Source: an uncultured Eubacteriales bacterium (lineage in GTDB: Bacteria; Bacillota; Clostridia; Peptostreptococcales; Anaerovoracaceae). From it: a DNA stretch of 6,082 nucleotides. A program made the translations under genes and the position numbers. The notes below the pieces were generated by a model. That model ran no database searches. It saw nothing but the letters and a program-made list of their open reading frames with translations, and was not told the DNA's origin. Of the stretch, positions 1 to 5,968 are shown piece by piece (the stretch's first letter is position 1; every line of letters starts with the position of its first letter). Where the stretch lies: contig CACXCQ010000064.1 in NCBI GenBank assembly GCA_902766185.1, positions 1-6,082 on the forward strand. The letters are read 5' to 3'.

Positions 1-451
1 CGGTGGCCCCGCATCCCGCGCCGTAATTGCCGTCCCGGTAATTCGGCTCCTCGAAGGCCCTGCGGGCGGCTTCATAGCCCATGGCCTTGTCCGGATGGGC
101 ATTCACGTCTCCCACCGTCAGGTCGAAGATGTCCGACTGGGCGACCAACGGGACCTTCGCCACGCCCACGTCGAAGCCGATGCCCCGCTCCTGCAGGCAG
201 GCCAGAACGCCGTCGGCAGCTCCCAGTCCGAAGGCACTTCCTCCGCCCAGAACGATTCCGTGGAGGACCTGCGCCGACGTCAGCGGATCCAGAAGTCCGC
301 TCTCCCGGCAGGCCGGCCCGCCGCCCCGGATATCCAGGCCTGCGGCCATGCCCTGTTCACTGATAAACACCGTACAGCCGGTTCCGCCCACCGCGTCCTC
401 CGCCTGCCCGATCCTCACGTTTCCGATATCGGTGATCCTGATCTCTTTCAT
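1..451 (-). CDS. P1 family peptidase (DmpA/NylC-type N-terminal nucleophile hydrolase), 3' part missing
   Basis: The gene begins at ATG 451-449 and runs off the left edge, leaving 150 complete codons. The N-terminus matches the P1/S58 family (DmpA, BapA, L-aminopeptidase and NylC relatives): a KEIRITDI start, GTGCTV at residues 23-28, RGGGPA.RE at 42-50, LGGGSAFGLGAADGV at 68-82, then GIGFDVGVAKVP, LTVGD and a GN-GAG-GAT stretch at 141-150. These enzymes are self-cleaving Ntn hydrolases acting on N-terminal residues or amide oligomers. The autocleavage site and nucleophile lie further toward the C-terminus, outside the window, so activity cannot be judged. No signal peptide is visible, so it is probably cytoplasmic. 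GGAGG at 461-457 sits 5 nt before the ATG. It begins 42 nt after the LRR/ART gene with no terminator between, so the two may be co-transcribed. Family assignment is firm; substrate is unknown. Confidence 0.9.
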   Translation of the reverse strand, partial: MKEIRITDIGNVRIGQAEDAVGGTGCTVFISEQGMAAGLDIRGGGPACRESGLLDPLTSAQVLHGIVLGGGSAFGLGAADGVLACLQERGIGFDVGVAKVPLVAQSDIFDLTVGDVNAHPDKAMGYEAARRAFEEPNYRDGNYGAGCGAT

Positions 452-456
452 TTTAT

Positions 457-461
457 CCTCC
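457..461 (-). promoter_or_regulatory. Ribosome binding site of the P1 peptidase
   Basis: GGAGG on the minus strand, 5 nt before ATG 451-449. It fixes the peptidase start. The 42-nt gap to the upstream stop codon contains no hairpin or promoter that I can see. Confidence 0.75.
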
Positions 462-493
462 GTATTTCCAGCCTTTGCGCCTGTGTGAAACCC

Positions 494-3256
494 TTATCTC
501 ACCTTGATGCGCACCGTCACCGGCTTCGTCACCTCGAGGTGGTCATATCCGCCGGAGTCCGTCACCTGCAGCTTCACCTTGTAGGTCCCCCTGGGAAGTC
601 CCTTGCGGATGGTGATCTTTCCCGTCTTGCTGTTGACGCGGATCTTCTTGCTGCCGGACTTCTTCTTGTAGGTCACCGTGCCCTTGGCGCCCTTGACGCT
701 CACGGCCTTCTTCGCGGCGACCTTCACGTTCTTCTTCTCCAGTGCGGAGGCTTTGACCTTTACCGTCTTCGCCTTGGCTTTCATGTTGTTTCTGGCCGGA
801 GCCGTCTCTTCAGGAGCTCCTTCCGGATCGCCCAAAAGCTGGACCTTCACGTAGGTCCGCTGTTCGCCTTCTTCCGTGCTCATGACGGCTCCTGTCTCGG
901 GATGCAGCAGAGTGATCGTCTCTTTTGCCGTCCCCACATCCAGGATCCTGTAGTGCGCGCGCGCGTTGAAGAGGACCTCTTCTTCCCCGGAAAACTGGGA
1001 AAAAAGGTCGACGCAGATGGTTCCCAGCTGGTCTAATGCCCCTTTGGAGCCGTAGATCATGATGATGGTGTTGGAGCCATATTCCCCGCTGGAGAACGAG
1101 AAGGCCGTTCCAACGCTGGCCGTCGTGCTCATGATGGCCGGATCCGAGAATTCCTCGCCGATGCGCCCGATGATCTTGCTGCGCAGCTCATCGGTGATGG
1201 CGCCCTGAGCCTTCTCCTCCTGCCCGGCGATCCCCGACACCCGCTCCGGGGTGATGCCGCTGTACAGAAGCAGATCTCCCGGCATTCTGCCCCGGGAAAG
1301 CTCTGCGAACAGGCCGTGGTCCATCATCAGATACATTTCCAGATAATCGTCTCCGGAACGCTCGATGGACTCCTGGGTCTTGTAGGTGTCTCCGTTCAGG
1401 GCCGAAGCCATCTGTCGGTAATGATCCTCACCGGTGTACATGGTGATGTAAGGCATGGCGTCCGCCGTCACGGGCACGTTATCCTCGTTGTATTCCGCAT
1501 ACTTCTGGCACCAGTCGGAGAAGCCCTCGTGGATATCCAAATACCCCTGGAATGCCTCGGTGTCGAAGATGCCCCCATCTGCCATGGACGCGTATTCGAA
1601 GGAAATGGTCTCTATCGGCAACGGTCCATCGCTCTCGTCCTCATACGGGAAATCCGGGAAGACGTATGAATCCTCATCGTCGATGTAACCCTCATCCGGG
1701 AAGACGTATGGGTCTTCCTCCTGATACCCGTTGTTCTCGAAAGCCGCCTCATCGATGACCGCGCTCTCTCCGCCGGACAGCATCTCCTGCGTTACGCAGC
1801 TTAAGGTAAAGGCGTTGTGCTCGATGCGCTTCAGGCTTGCGGGCAGATTCACTTTCTTCAGGTTACTTCCATAGAACGCATATGGAGCGATGGTCTCCAC
1901 CCCTTCGGGAACGGTAAACTCACCGGTAGCGGCAGCTTCCGTCTCCTCGAAGCAGTAATACCTGAACTCCTTCGGGAAGTAGGCGATCATGGTCTGCATG
2001 TCCTTGGAGTACAGCACGCCTTCCTTCATGGTGTAGTTGGAGAACTCTTCCTGCCTCATTATTCCGTCGTTGATGAGGCCGGTGATGTTGGACCCGAAGA
2101 AGACGCCCTCCCCCAGCTCCACGTTATTGGGGAGGTACAGTTCGGCCGGCTGGCCGTTCAGCATCCCCCGGTAGAGCGATGAGAATGCGGCGTAGTCCAG
2201 GCTGACGGGCGTCTGGCTTTCCGTTGCGCCGATCTGCAGCGACCCACAGTGTTCGAAGGCGTAGGGGCCGATGGCTACGTGTTCCTGCCCCCCTATCGTG
2301 ACCTTCTGCAGACTTTCACAGCCGGAAAAAGCCCTCTTGCCGATGGTCTCCACACCGGCGGGGATCACGATCTCTTCCATTTTCACGCACTTGTAGAAGG
2401 CCCGGTCCGGAATCGCCTTAAGATCGGTTCCGTTGAAGGCCACATCGATCACCCTCTCGCATCCGGCGAAAGCGAAGTCGCCCATGGTCTTCAGGCTCTC
2501 GGGGATGTTCACGAAGGCGAGACGGCTGCAGTAGAGAAACGCGCCCGCACCGATTTCCGTGACGCCGTCAGGTATTTCGCAGACCTGCATTTTCGCGCAG
2601 CCGCTGAAGGCTCCGTCCCCGATGGTCTCCACCGATTCGGGAAGCGTGACGCTCTTCACCAGGCTGCAGGCCTCGAAGGCGTAATCTTCAACAGCGGTCA
2701 CGCCATCGGAAACGATCACTTTTTTGACCCACACGTTCCCCCGGAAACAGCTGTCGCCGATCCGGGTCACCTTCGCCTTGCCGATCTTCTCCGGCGTTTT
2801 GACCGTCTTGTCCCGGCCGGTGAATCCGGTGAGGGTCAGGGTGCCGTCGTCTTCCTTCACATAGGTGTACCCGTCCCGTACCTTTTTCACCGGCGAAGCC
2901 TTGCCGTAGGTCAGCTTCCCCTTGCTGTTTTTGTAGTGAGGCACCACTCTGTAGGAGTAGCTTTCGCCGGGCTCGAGGCTCTCGTCCACGTAGGACAGAA
3001 CGTCTTTGCCGTTGATTCTGACGATGGCCTTGCCGTTTCGCACGATGGTGTAGCCGTTGGCTTTGCCGGTGGCTTTCTGCCATCCGATCTTCGCCAGCGG
3101 CTGTCCGGTGACGGTCAGGCTCATGGAGGAAACCTTCCCCGGGTCCGCCTTCGCTTTCGCATAAGCGCCTTCCGCATCCATCGCGGAGACACCCACCAGC
3201 ATCAGTCCCATGAGGACTGCGGTGATGATGACGCTGCGCCTCATTCTCTCTCTCAT
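494..3256 (-). CDS. Secreted BspA-type leucine-rich-repeat protein with an ADP-ribosyltransferase-like domain
   Basis: 920 aa. A signal peptide is clear: MRERMRRS, a hydrophobic core at 9-26 and a likely cut after AYA (31-33). Then come an Fn3-like domain (about 43-127), BspA/LRR_5 repeats (about 130-490; units such as IP..V..IG..AF.GC), and an acidic Tyr/Phe/Pro/Asp linker (about 512-545) with YVFPD twice. An ADP-ribosyltransferase exoenzyme-like domain follows (about 603-775): ITMYTGEDHYRQ at 604-615, LLLYSG at 662-667, STT at 710-712, and GEEEVLF at 757-763 giving an E758-x-E760 pair. A Lys-rich C-terminal domain (about 825-920) is of the kind found at the ends of Clostridia surface proteins. 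No LPXTG motif is seen. The NAD-binding Arg expected in LYRG is Ser666, so the domain may be inactive or divergent. The start overlaps the upstream stop by ATGA, and AAGGAG at 3272-3267 is 10 nt before it. Role inferred: secreted adhesin, effector or toxin-like protein. LRR and signal calls are firm; the ART call is good. Confidence 0.9.
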   Translation of the reverse strand: MRERMRRSVIITAVLMGLMLVGVSAMDAEGAYAKAKADPGKVSSMSLTVTGQPLAKIGWQKATGKANGYTIVRNGKAIVRINGKDVLSYVDESLEPGESYSYRVVPHYKNSKGKLTYGKASPVKKVRDGYTYVKEDDGTLTLTGFTGRDKTVKTPEKIGKAKVTRIGDSCFRGNVWVKKVIVSDGVTAVEDYAFEACSLVKSVTLPESVETIGDGAFSGCAKMQVCEIPDGVTEIGAGAFLYCSRLAFVNIPESLKTMGDFAFAGCERVIDVAFNGTDLKAIPDRAFYKCVKMEEIVIPAGVETIGKRAFSGCESLQKVTIGGQEHVAIGPYAFEHCGSLQIGATESQTPVSLDYAAFSSLYRGMLNGQPAELYLPNNVELGEGVFFGSNITGLINDGIMRQEEFSNYTMKEGVLYSKDMQTMIAYFPKEFRYYCFEETEAAATGEFTVPEGVETIAPYAFYGSNLKKVNLPASLKRIEHNAFTLSCVTQEMLSGGESAVIDEAAFENNGYQEEDPYVFPDEGYIDDEDSYVFPDFPYEDESDGPLPIETISFEYASMADGGIFDTEAFQGYLDIHEGFSDWCQKYAEYNEDNVPVTADAMPYITMYTGEDHYRQMASALNGDTYKTQESIERSGDDYLEMYLMMDHGLFAELSRGRMPGDLLLYSGITPERVSGIAGQEEKAQGAITDELRSKIIGRIGEEFSDPAIMSTTASVGTAFSFSSGEYGSNTIIMIYGSKGALDQLGTICVDLFSQFSGEEEVLFNARAHYRILDVGTAKETITLLHPETGAVMSTEEGEQRTYVKVQLLGDPEGAPEETAPARNNMKAKAKTVKVKASALEKKNVKVAAKKAVSVKGAKGTVTYKKKSGSKKIRVNSKTGKITIRKGLPRGTYKVKLQVTDSGGYDHLEVTKPVTVRIKVR
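1652..1710 (-). repeat. 17-bp direct repeat within the LRR/ART coding sequence
   Basis: ATCCGGGAAGACGTATG (plus-strand reading) occurs at 1652-1668 and again at 1694-1710, 42 bp apart, exactly 14 codons. On the coding strand it gives the two YVFPD peptides at residues 516-521 and 531-535. This looks like a small in-frame tandem duplication in the acidic linker between the LRR and ART-like parts. Confidence 0.8.
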
Positions 3257-3603
3257 GCCTCGATCTCTCCTTCCTTATCTCCTTCGCTCTGCTTTGCTTT
3301 CGCATTGGCCATTTCCAGCCTTTGCATCAGAAGCGGGATCCCCGTCTTTACCCAGAACGTGCCGGAGATCCCCCCGGAGCTCATGCCTCCGTGTTGGAAC
3401 TGCGGAACAATGGCCGTGCCGCCCTCCCGCAGCGTTTCGCCGGACAGCCGCTTATGCTCTTTTCGGATGAGCCTCTCCAGCCTTTGGGGTTCAAAAGGCA
3501 GGTCAGTGCCGGCGAATCCTCTCTTCAAATGTCTCCAGAACCAGGGATCGCCGCGGTAACCCCAGCGCTCCGGTTCCGGTTCGAATATGCTCGATAGTTT
3601 CAT
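3253..3603 (-). CDS. Conserved small protein of unknown function (WGxRGDPxxW / HGGMSSGG family)
   Basis: 116 aa, no signal peptide and no membrane segment, so probably cytoplasmic. I recognise the pattern from uncharacterised small bacterial proteins: an N-terminal F.PEP..WG.RGDPWFW block (residues 7-23), a basic middle (LERLIRKEHKRL, 42-53), and a C-terminal HGGMSSGGISGTFW..-.G.PLL..R block (71-95). I know no function for them. The Gly/Ser-rich HGGMSSGG motif with nearby Trp and His could form a ligand pocket, but that is a guess. The last about 20 residues are charged (NAKAKQSEGDKEGEIEA) and probably a tail. Its TGA (3255-3253) overlaps the ATG of the LRR/ART gene (3256-3254), a sign of translational coupling. 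The start is supported by the family-like MKLSS-F-PEP beginning, although no Shine-Dalgarno sequence precedes it. Confidence 0.85.
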   Translation of the reverse strand: MKLSSIFEPEPERWGYRGDPWFWRHLKRGFAGTDLPFEPQRLERLIRKEHKRLSGETLREGGTAIVPQFQHGGMSSGGISGTFWVKTGIPLLMQRLEMANAKAKQSEGDKEGEIEA

Positions 3604-3609
3604 GTTGAT

Positions 3610-3618
3610 ATTTTACCA
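3610..3618 (-). promoter_or_regulatory. Candidate extended -10 promoter giving a leaderless start for the small gene
   Basis: Minus-strand TGG-TAAAAT (3618-3610) fits an extended -10 (TGn plus TAAAAT, 5 of 6 to TATAAT). The hexamer ends 6 nt before ATG 3603-3601, so initiation about 7 nt downstream of it would fall on the A of the start codon. No -35-like hexamer stands 16-18 bp upstream and no Shine-Dalgarno motif lies between. It would drive the 116-aa gene, the LRR/ART gene and perhaps the peptidase. Confidence 0.4.
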
Positions 3619-3659
3619 TATTAGAGCGCTGCCGGGGTATTCCGGATGGCTTCGGGCAG

Positions 3660-3697
3660 AAAAAAATCCCCGCACCGTGTGAATTTGGCGCGGGGAT
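3660..3697 (-). terminator. Rho-independent terminator after the HTH-acyl-CoA ligase gene
   Basis: On the minus strand an 11-bp stem, ATCCCCGCGCC with GGTGCGGGGAT (3697-3687 and 3676-3666, all paired with one G-U), has a 10-nt loop and is followed by a T run (3665-3660). The position paired as G-U on the minus strand is an A-C mismatch on the plus strand, and the T run follows the stem only on the minus strand, so it acts in that direction. It begins 34 nt after the ligase stop and separates the ligase from the downstream operon. Confidence 0.93.
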
Positions 3698-3731
3698 CTC
3701 TCGTGCTGCTGTTCTTCCGTTCTTTTGTCGC

Positions 3732-5582
3732 TTAGCCTTCTTTCTTCATGGCCAGCTTCAGGCGTCCTTCCTCCAGGTCGGTCAGCGCCATCTCCTTCAC
3801 CAGATAGTGCTGCAGCTTCCCGGTCGCGGTCATGGGCAGTTCCTTCACGAATCTGTAGTAACGCGGGCGCTTGTACAGTGACAGATAATCTGACTGCATG
3901 CAGAATTCCACCATGTCCGATACGGTCAGGTCGTCCTCTTCCGGAACGATGTAGGCCACCACGGCCTCTCCCCTGATCTTGTCCGGCACGCCTGTCACCG
4001 CGGTCTGGTGGACCTTCGGGTGCAGGTTCAGCGCCTCTTCGACGATGGTCGGGTAGATGTTCTCACCGCTGGAGATGATCATGTCATCCTTTCTGCTGGC
4101 GATGGTGACGAACTGGTCGCTGTCCCAAGTGGCCAGGTCTCCCGTGTACATCCAGCCGTTGTGGAACTTCTTCGCCTCTTCTTCGTCGTTGTTGTAGTAG
4201 CAGTAGGAGGACTTCGGCGTTCTGATGATGACTTCACCGATCTCCGTCTCATCCATGGCGACCACTTCGGAAGGATCCGCGAAACGGTCCTCGTATACCT
4301 TGACGACTCTGACGTCATCATCCGTGCAGGCCCGGCCTGCTGTTCCCGCCATTGCCGGCAGCTCGTAGGGGCGCAGGAAGGTGTTCCAGAACGTTTCCGT
4401 GGTGCCGTATCCGTTGAAGATGTTCGGCGTGAGCACTTCCTGGACGCGGATGCAGTCGGTTCTTTCGAAGGGAGCACCCATGGTCACGATGCCCTTGAGG
4501 GAGGACAGATCTGCCCCGTATTTCTCCTGCTGTCTGACCAGCATTTTCATGATCGACGGTGCTCCGATGAGGAACGTGACGCCGTACTTCTCCACATACT
4601 TGAGGGCCAGCTGCGGCTGGAAGGATCTCATGATGACCACCTTGCCGCCGGCGAAGAATGTGGGCGCGGGTCCGCCGGAGTGGATCCCGCCGCGGTGGAA
4701 CCAGGGCGTCGTGTTCATGGACACATCGGTGGAATTCATGGGGAAGTGCATCATTACGTCGTGGCAGGTCAGCACTTCGTTGGCGTTGTAAAGGGGCACG
4801 CCTTTGGGTTTTCCGGTGGTTCCGGATGTGTAAAGGCGCATCATTTCCTCATAGACGTTCGGCACAAAATCCGTCACCGGCTCCGTCTCCGGATAGTCTT
4901 CCACGAAGTCGTTGTAGCGCACGTGGCCTTCCGGCAGTTCACCGTCTCCCACCATGATCATGATCTCCGGCATCTTCTCCAGCGACGCCAGAGCCTTGAC
5001 CGATTTGTCCCGGTTGCTTCCGTCGTAAATGTATACCTTCGGCTCGCTGGACTCCAGGCACACCCTCGATTCTTCCGGTGCAAAACCAGGATTTGCGGGG
5101 CTGGTGATGGCGCCGATCTTCTGGGGCGCCAGATAGGAGAAGACGAACTCCGGGCAGTTGGGCAGCTGGAACAGAATCACATCGCCCTTTACCACGCCGT
5201 GATCCATGAGGGCGGCGGCCAGCTTGTTTGCCGCTCCGTTCAGCTGACGGTAGGTCCAGACCCTGTCCGTATGCGGATCCACCAGCGCCTCTTTTTCCGG
5301 CATCCTGCGGACCACGCGAAGGAATCCCTCCATATACGTGAAGTCACGCTCGAACACTTCCCTGAACATGTTCTTTTGTTCGGGCGCCTGATAGTCCATC
5401 AGCTCATCGATGGAAATGTTCAGCTTTTCCGCCATCTTCAGCGCGTAGGAAACGGTGGGCTCCGCATTCTCCGCGCAATACTTCTTTATCATGTTGTACG
5501 TGATCCCCGTGCTGTTCGCCAAGTCAGTCATTGTCATCCCGCTCTGTGCCAGAGCGCTTTTCAGGTTGCTTCCAAAAGTCAT
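3732..5582 (-). CDS. XRE/Cro-CI helix-turn-helix fused to an AMP-forming acyl-CoA synthetase/ligase
   Basis: 616 aa in one frame. Residues 1-64 are a Cro/CI-type HTH (TMTDLANSTGITYNMIKKYC at 17-36, then LNISIDELM at 54-62). From about 72 it is an ANL-family acyl-CoA ligase with intact core motifs: TSGTTGKPKG at 252-261 (ATP phosphate loop), YGTTE at 392-396, YTGD at 479-482, RKDDMIISSGENIYP from 497, and TGK with catalytic-type Lys589. The reaction is carboxylic acid + ATP + CoA to acyl-CoA + AMP + PPi; PWFHRGGIHSGG probably lines the acyl site, but the acid cannot be named. Family members are usually about 510-550 aa, so the HTH accounts for the extra length. GGAGG is 7 nt before the ATG. 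Met72 has no Shine-Dalgarno sequence, so a ligase-only product is unlikely. Its own promoter holds palindromic operators, suggesting autoregulation. No signal peptide; cytosolic. Both domain calls are firm; the regulatory role is inferred. Confidence 0.95.
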   Translation of the reverse strand: MTFGSNLKSALAQSGMTMTDLANSTGITYNMIKKYCAENAEPTVSYALKMAEKLNISIDELMDYQAPEQKNMFREVFERDFTYMEGFLRVVRRMPEKEALVDPHTDRVWTYRQLNGAANKLAAALMDHGVVKGDVILFQLPNCPEFVFSYLAPQKIGAITSPANPGFAPEESRVCLESSEPKVYIYDGSNRDKSVKALASLEKMPEIMIMVGDGELPEGHVRYNDFVEDYPETEPVTDFVPNVYEEMMRLYTSGTTGKPKGVPLYNANEVLTCHDVMMHFPMNSTDVSMNTTPWFHRGGIHSGGPAPTFFAGGKVVIMRSFQPQLALKYVEKYGVTFLIGAPSIMKMLVRQQEKYGADLSSLKGIVTMGAPFERTDCIRVQEVLTPNIFNGYGTTETFWNTFLRPYELPAMAGTAGRACTDDDVRVVKVYEDRFADPSEVVAMDETEIGEVIIRTPKSSYCYYNNDEEEAKKFHNGWMYTGDLATWDSDQFVTIASRKDDMIISSGENIYPTIVEEALNLHPKVHQTAVTGVPDKIRGEAVVAYIVPEEDDLTVSDMVEFCMQSDYLSLYKRPRYYRFVKELPMTATGKLQHYLVKEMALTDLEEGRLKLAMKKEG

Positions 5583-5589
5583 TCCGTAA

Positions 5590-5595
5590 CCTCCA
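5590..5595 (-). promoter_or_regulatory. Ribosome binding site of the HTH-ligase gene
   Basis: TGGAGG on the minus strand (5595-5590), 7 nt before ATG 5582-5580. It decides the start upstream of the HTH domain, so the DNA-binding part belongs to the translated product. Confidence 0.88.
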
Positions 5596-5608
5596 AGTAA
5601 CTAAAGTT

Positions 5609-5622
5609 CACAATGATTTGTG
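5609..5622. repeat. Short palindrome at the presumed transcription start
   Basis: CACAATGATTTGTG has perfect 5-bp arms (CACAA and TTGTG) around TGAT. It differs from the TGAAYT dyads, partly overlaps the leader copy and covers the predicted initiation site near 5621. It could bind a second factor or be chance. Confidence 0.4.
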
Positions 5623-5627
5623 CGTAT

Positions 5628-5656
5628 ATCATATAATTGAATTATAGTTCAGGCAA
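5628..5656 (-). promoter_or_regulatory. Promoter of the HTH-ligase gene
   Basis: On the minus strand TTGCCT (-35, 5656-5651, 4 of 6) and TATGAT (-10, 5633-5628, 5 of 6) are separated by 17 bp. Expected initiation is near 5621, giving a leader of about 40 nt with the ribosome binding site near its end. A 14-bp dyad fills most of the spacer, so bound regulator would exclude RNA polymerase. TATAAT also occurs inside each dyad copy (as part of ACTATAATTC), but neither has a good -35 at 16-18 bp. Confidence 0.65.
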
Positions 5657-5755
5657 GACAATGATAATTCACCCGGACTGAATTATAGTTCACTTCCGAA
5701 TCTGACGAAAAACTGGTCGAGTCCAAACAATGGTGTAAATTTCGTTCGGTTCGTT

Positions 5756-5855
5756 GTGTGGAGAGGCTGTGGATAAGCAAACCTGGCGGTGGGCAGGCGA
5801 GGCAGTGCATCAGCTGTCCACGGGCAGGCGCCGGTTATCCCCAACCTCTCCACGC
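5756..5855. repeat. Long imperfect hairpin A (21-bp outer stem)
   Basis: Arms 5756-5776 and 5835-5855 pair over 21 positions with 18 Watson-Crick pairs, one G-T and two mismatches. The GTGGAGAGG / CCTCTCCAC part is perfect. Inside, CTGGCG (5783-5788) pairs with CGCCGG (5829-5834), and GTGGGCAG (5789-5796) with CTGTCCAC (5814-5821), leaving a 17-nt loop and a 7-nt bulge. The nested pairing looks like a folded RNA or a cruciform-forming site. Confidence 0.75.
5768..5776 (+). other. Consensus DnaA box, with a near-match in the opposite arm
   Basis: TGTGGATAA is the reverse complement of the standard box TTATCCACA. TTATCCCCA, one base off, lies in inverted orientation at 5835-5843 in the other arm of hairpin A. 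No DnaA, DnaN or RpmH gene is present and there is no box cluster, so this is at most an isolated DnaA site. Confidence 0.35.
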
Positions 5856-5880
5856 ATTCTCTTCTATTCATTTGGAACTG

Positions 5881-5966
5881 TCCGCCCCGATCGCGCCGGG
5901 CCGGCCGCCGGCCCACGCTTGAGGCCGGTGCGGCCGGCTATAGAGCGAGCGTGATCGGACGGCGGA
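5881..5966. repeat. Long GC-rich imperfect hairpin B
   Basis: The outer stem pairs 5881-5896 with 5949-5966 (16 pairs including one G-T, and a 2-nt bulge at 5959-5960). The inner stem pairs GCCGGCCGC (5900-5908) with GCGGCCGGC (5930-5938) perfectly. The apical stem CGGCC/GGCCG (5909-5913, 5923-5927) closes a 9-nt loop. An internal loop (5897-5899 against 5939-5948) includes TATAGAG. No T run follows on either strand, so it is not an intrinsic terminator. Confidence 0.75.
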
Positions 5967-5968
5967 CC

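Larger units (their letters stand above)
5597..5692. promoter_or_regulatory. Operator array: four 14-bp dyads at about 20.5-bp spacing
   Basis: Two identical copies of the imperfect palindrome TGAATTATAGTTCA lie at 5638-5651 and 5679-5692 (12 of 14 positions symmetric). Two degenerate copies, each matching 10 of 14, lie at 5597-5610 and 5658-5671. Centres are 5603.5, 5644.5, 5664.5 and 5685.5: successive gaps of 41, 20 and 21 bp, which is two or four helical turns and puts them on one DNA face. One site sits between the -35 and -10, one just upstream of the -35, one further upstream and one in the leader before the ribosome binding site. Half-site TGAAYT fits the dyads bound by Cro/CI-type HTH dimers, so the HTH-ligase itself is the likely ligand (inferred). 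Confidence 0.7.

Noticed and set aside
2249..3559. Long plus-strand open frame (436 codons) opposite the LRR/ART gene
   Set aside because: It lies antisense to a gene with clear domains, has no recognisable domain or ribosome binding site, and is a by-product of GC-rich codon use on the other strand. The same applies to the plus-strand frame at 95-1036.
5367..5369. Internal start at Met72 giving a ligase without the HTH
   Set aside because: No Shine-Dalgarno sequence precedes it, whereas the first ATG has TGGAGG at a 7-nt spacing and a promoter upstream.
4008..5600. Plus-strand open frame of 530 codons opposite the HTH-ligase gene
   Set aside because: His/Val/Arg-rich shadow translation without any family motif, fully antisense to a gene with intact catalytic motifs.
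5756..5855. A chromosomal replication origin
   Set aside because: Only one exact DnaA box and one near-match are present, with no box cluster, no adjacent AT-rich unwinding tract and no origin-linked genes in the window.
5683..5916. Minus-strand 77-codon open frame upstream of the ligase, and plus-strand frames at 5754-5954 and 5789-6040
   Set aside because: They run through the hairpins and the operator array, have Arg/Pro-rich low-information translations and no Shine-Dalgarno sequence, so I do not call them genes.
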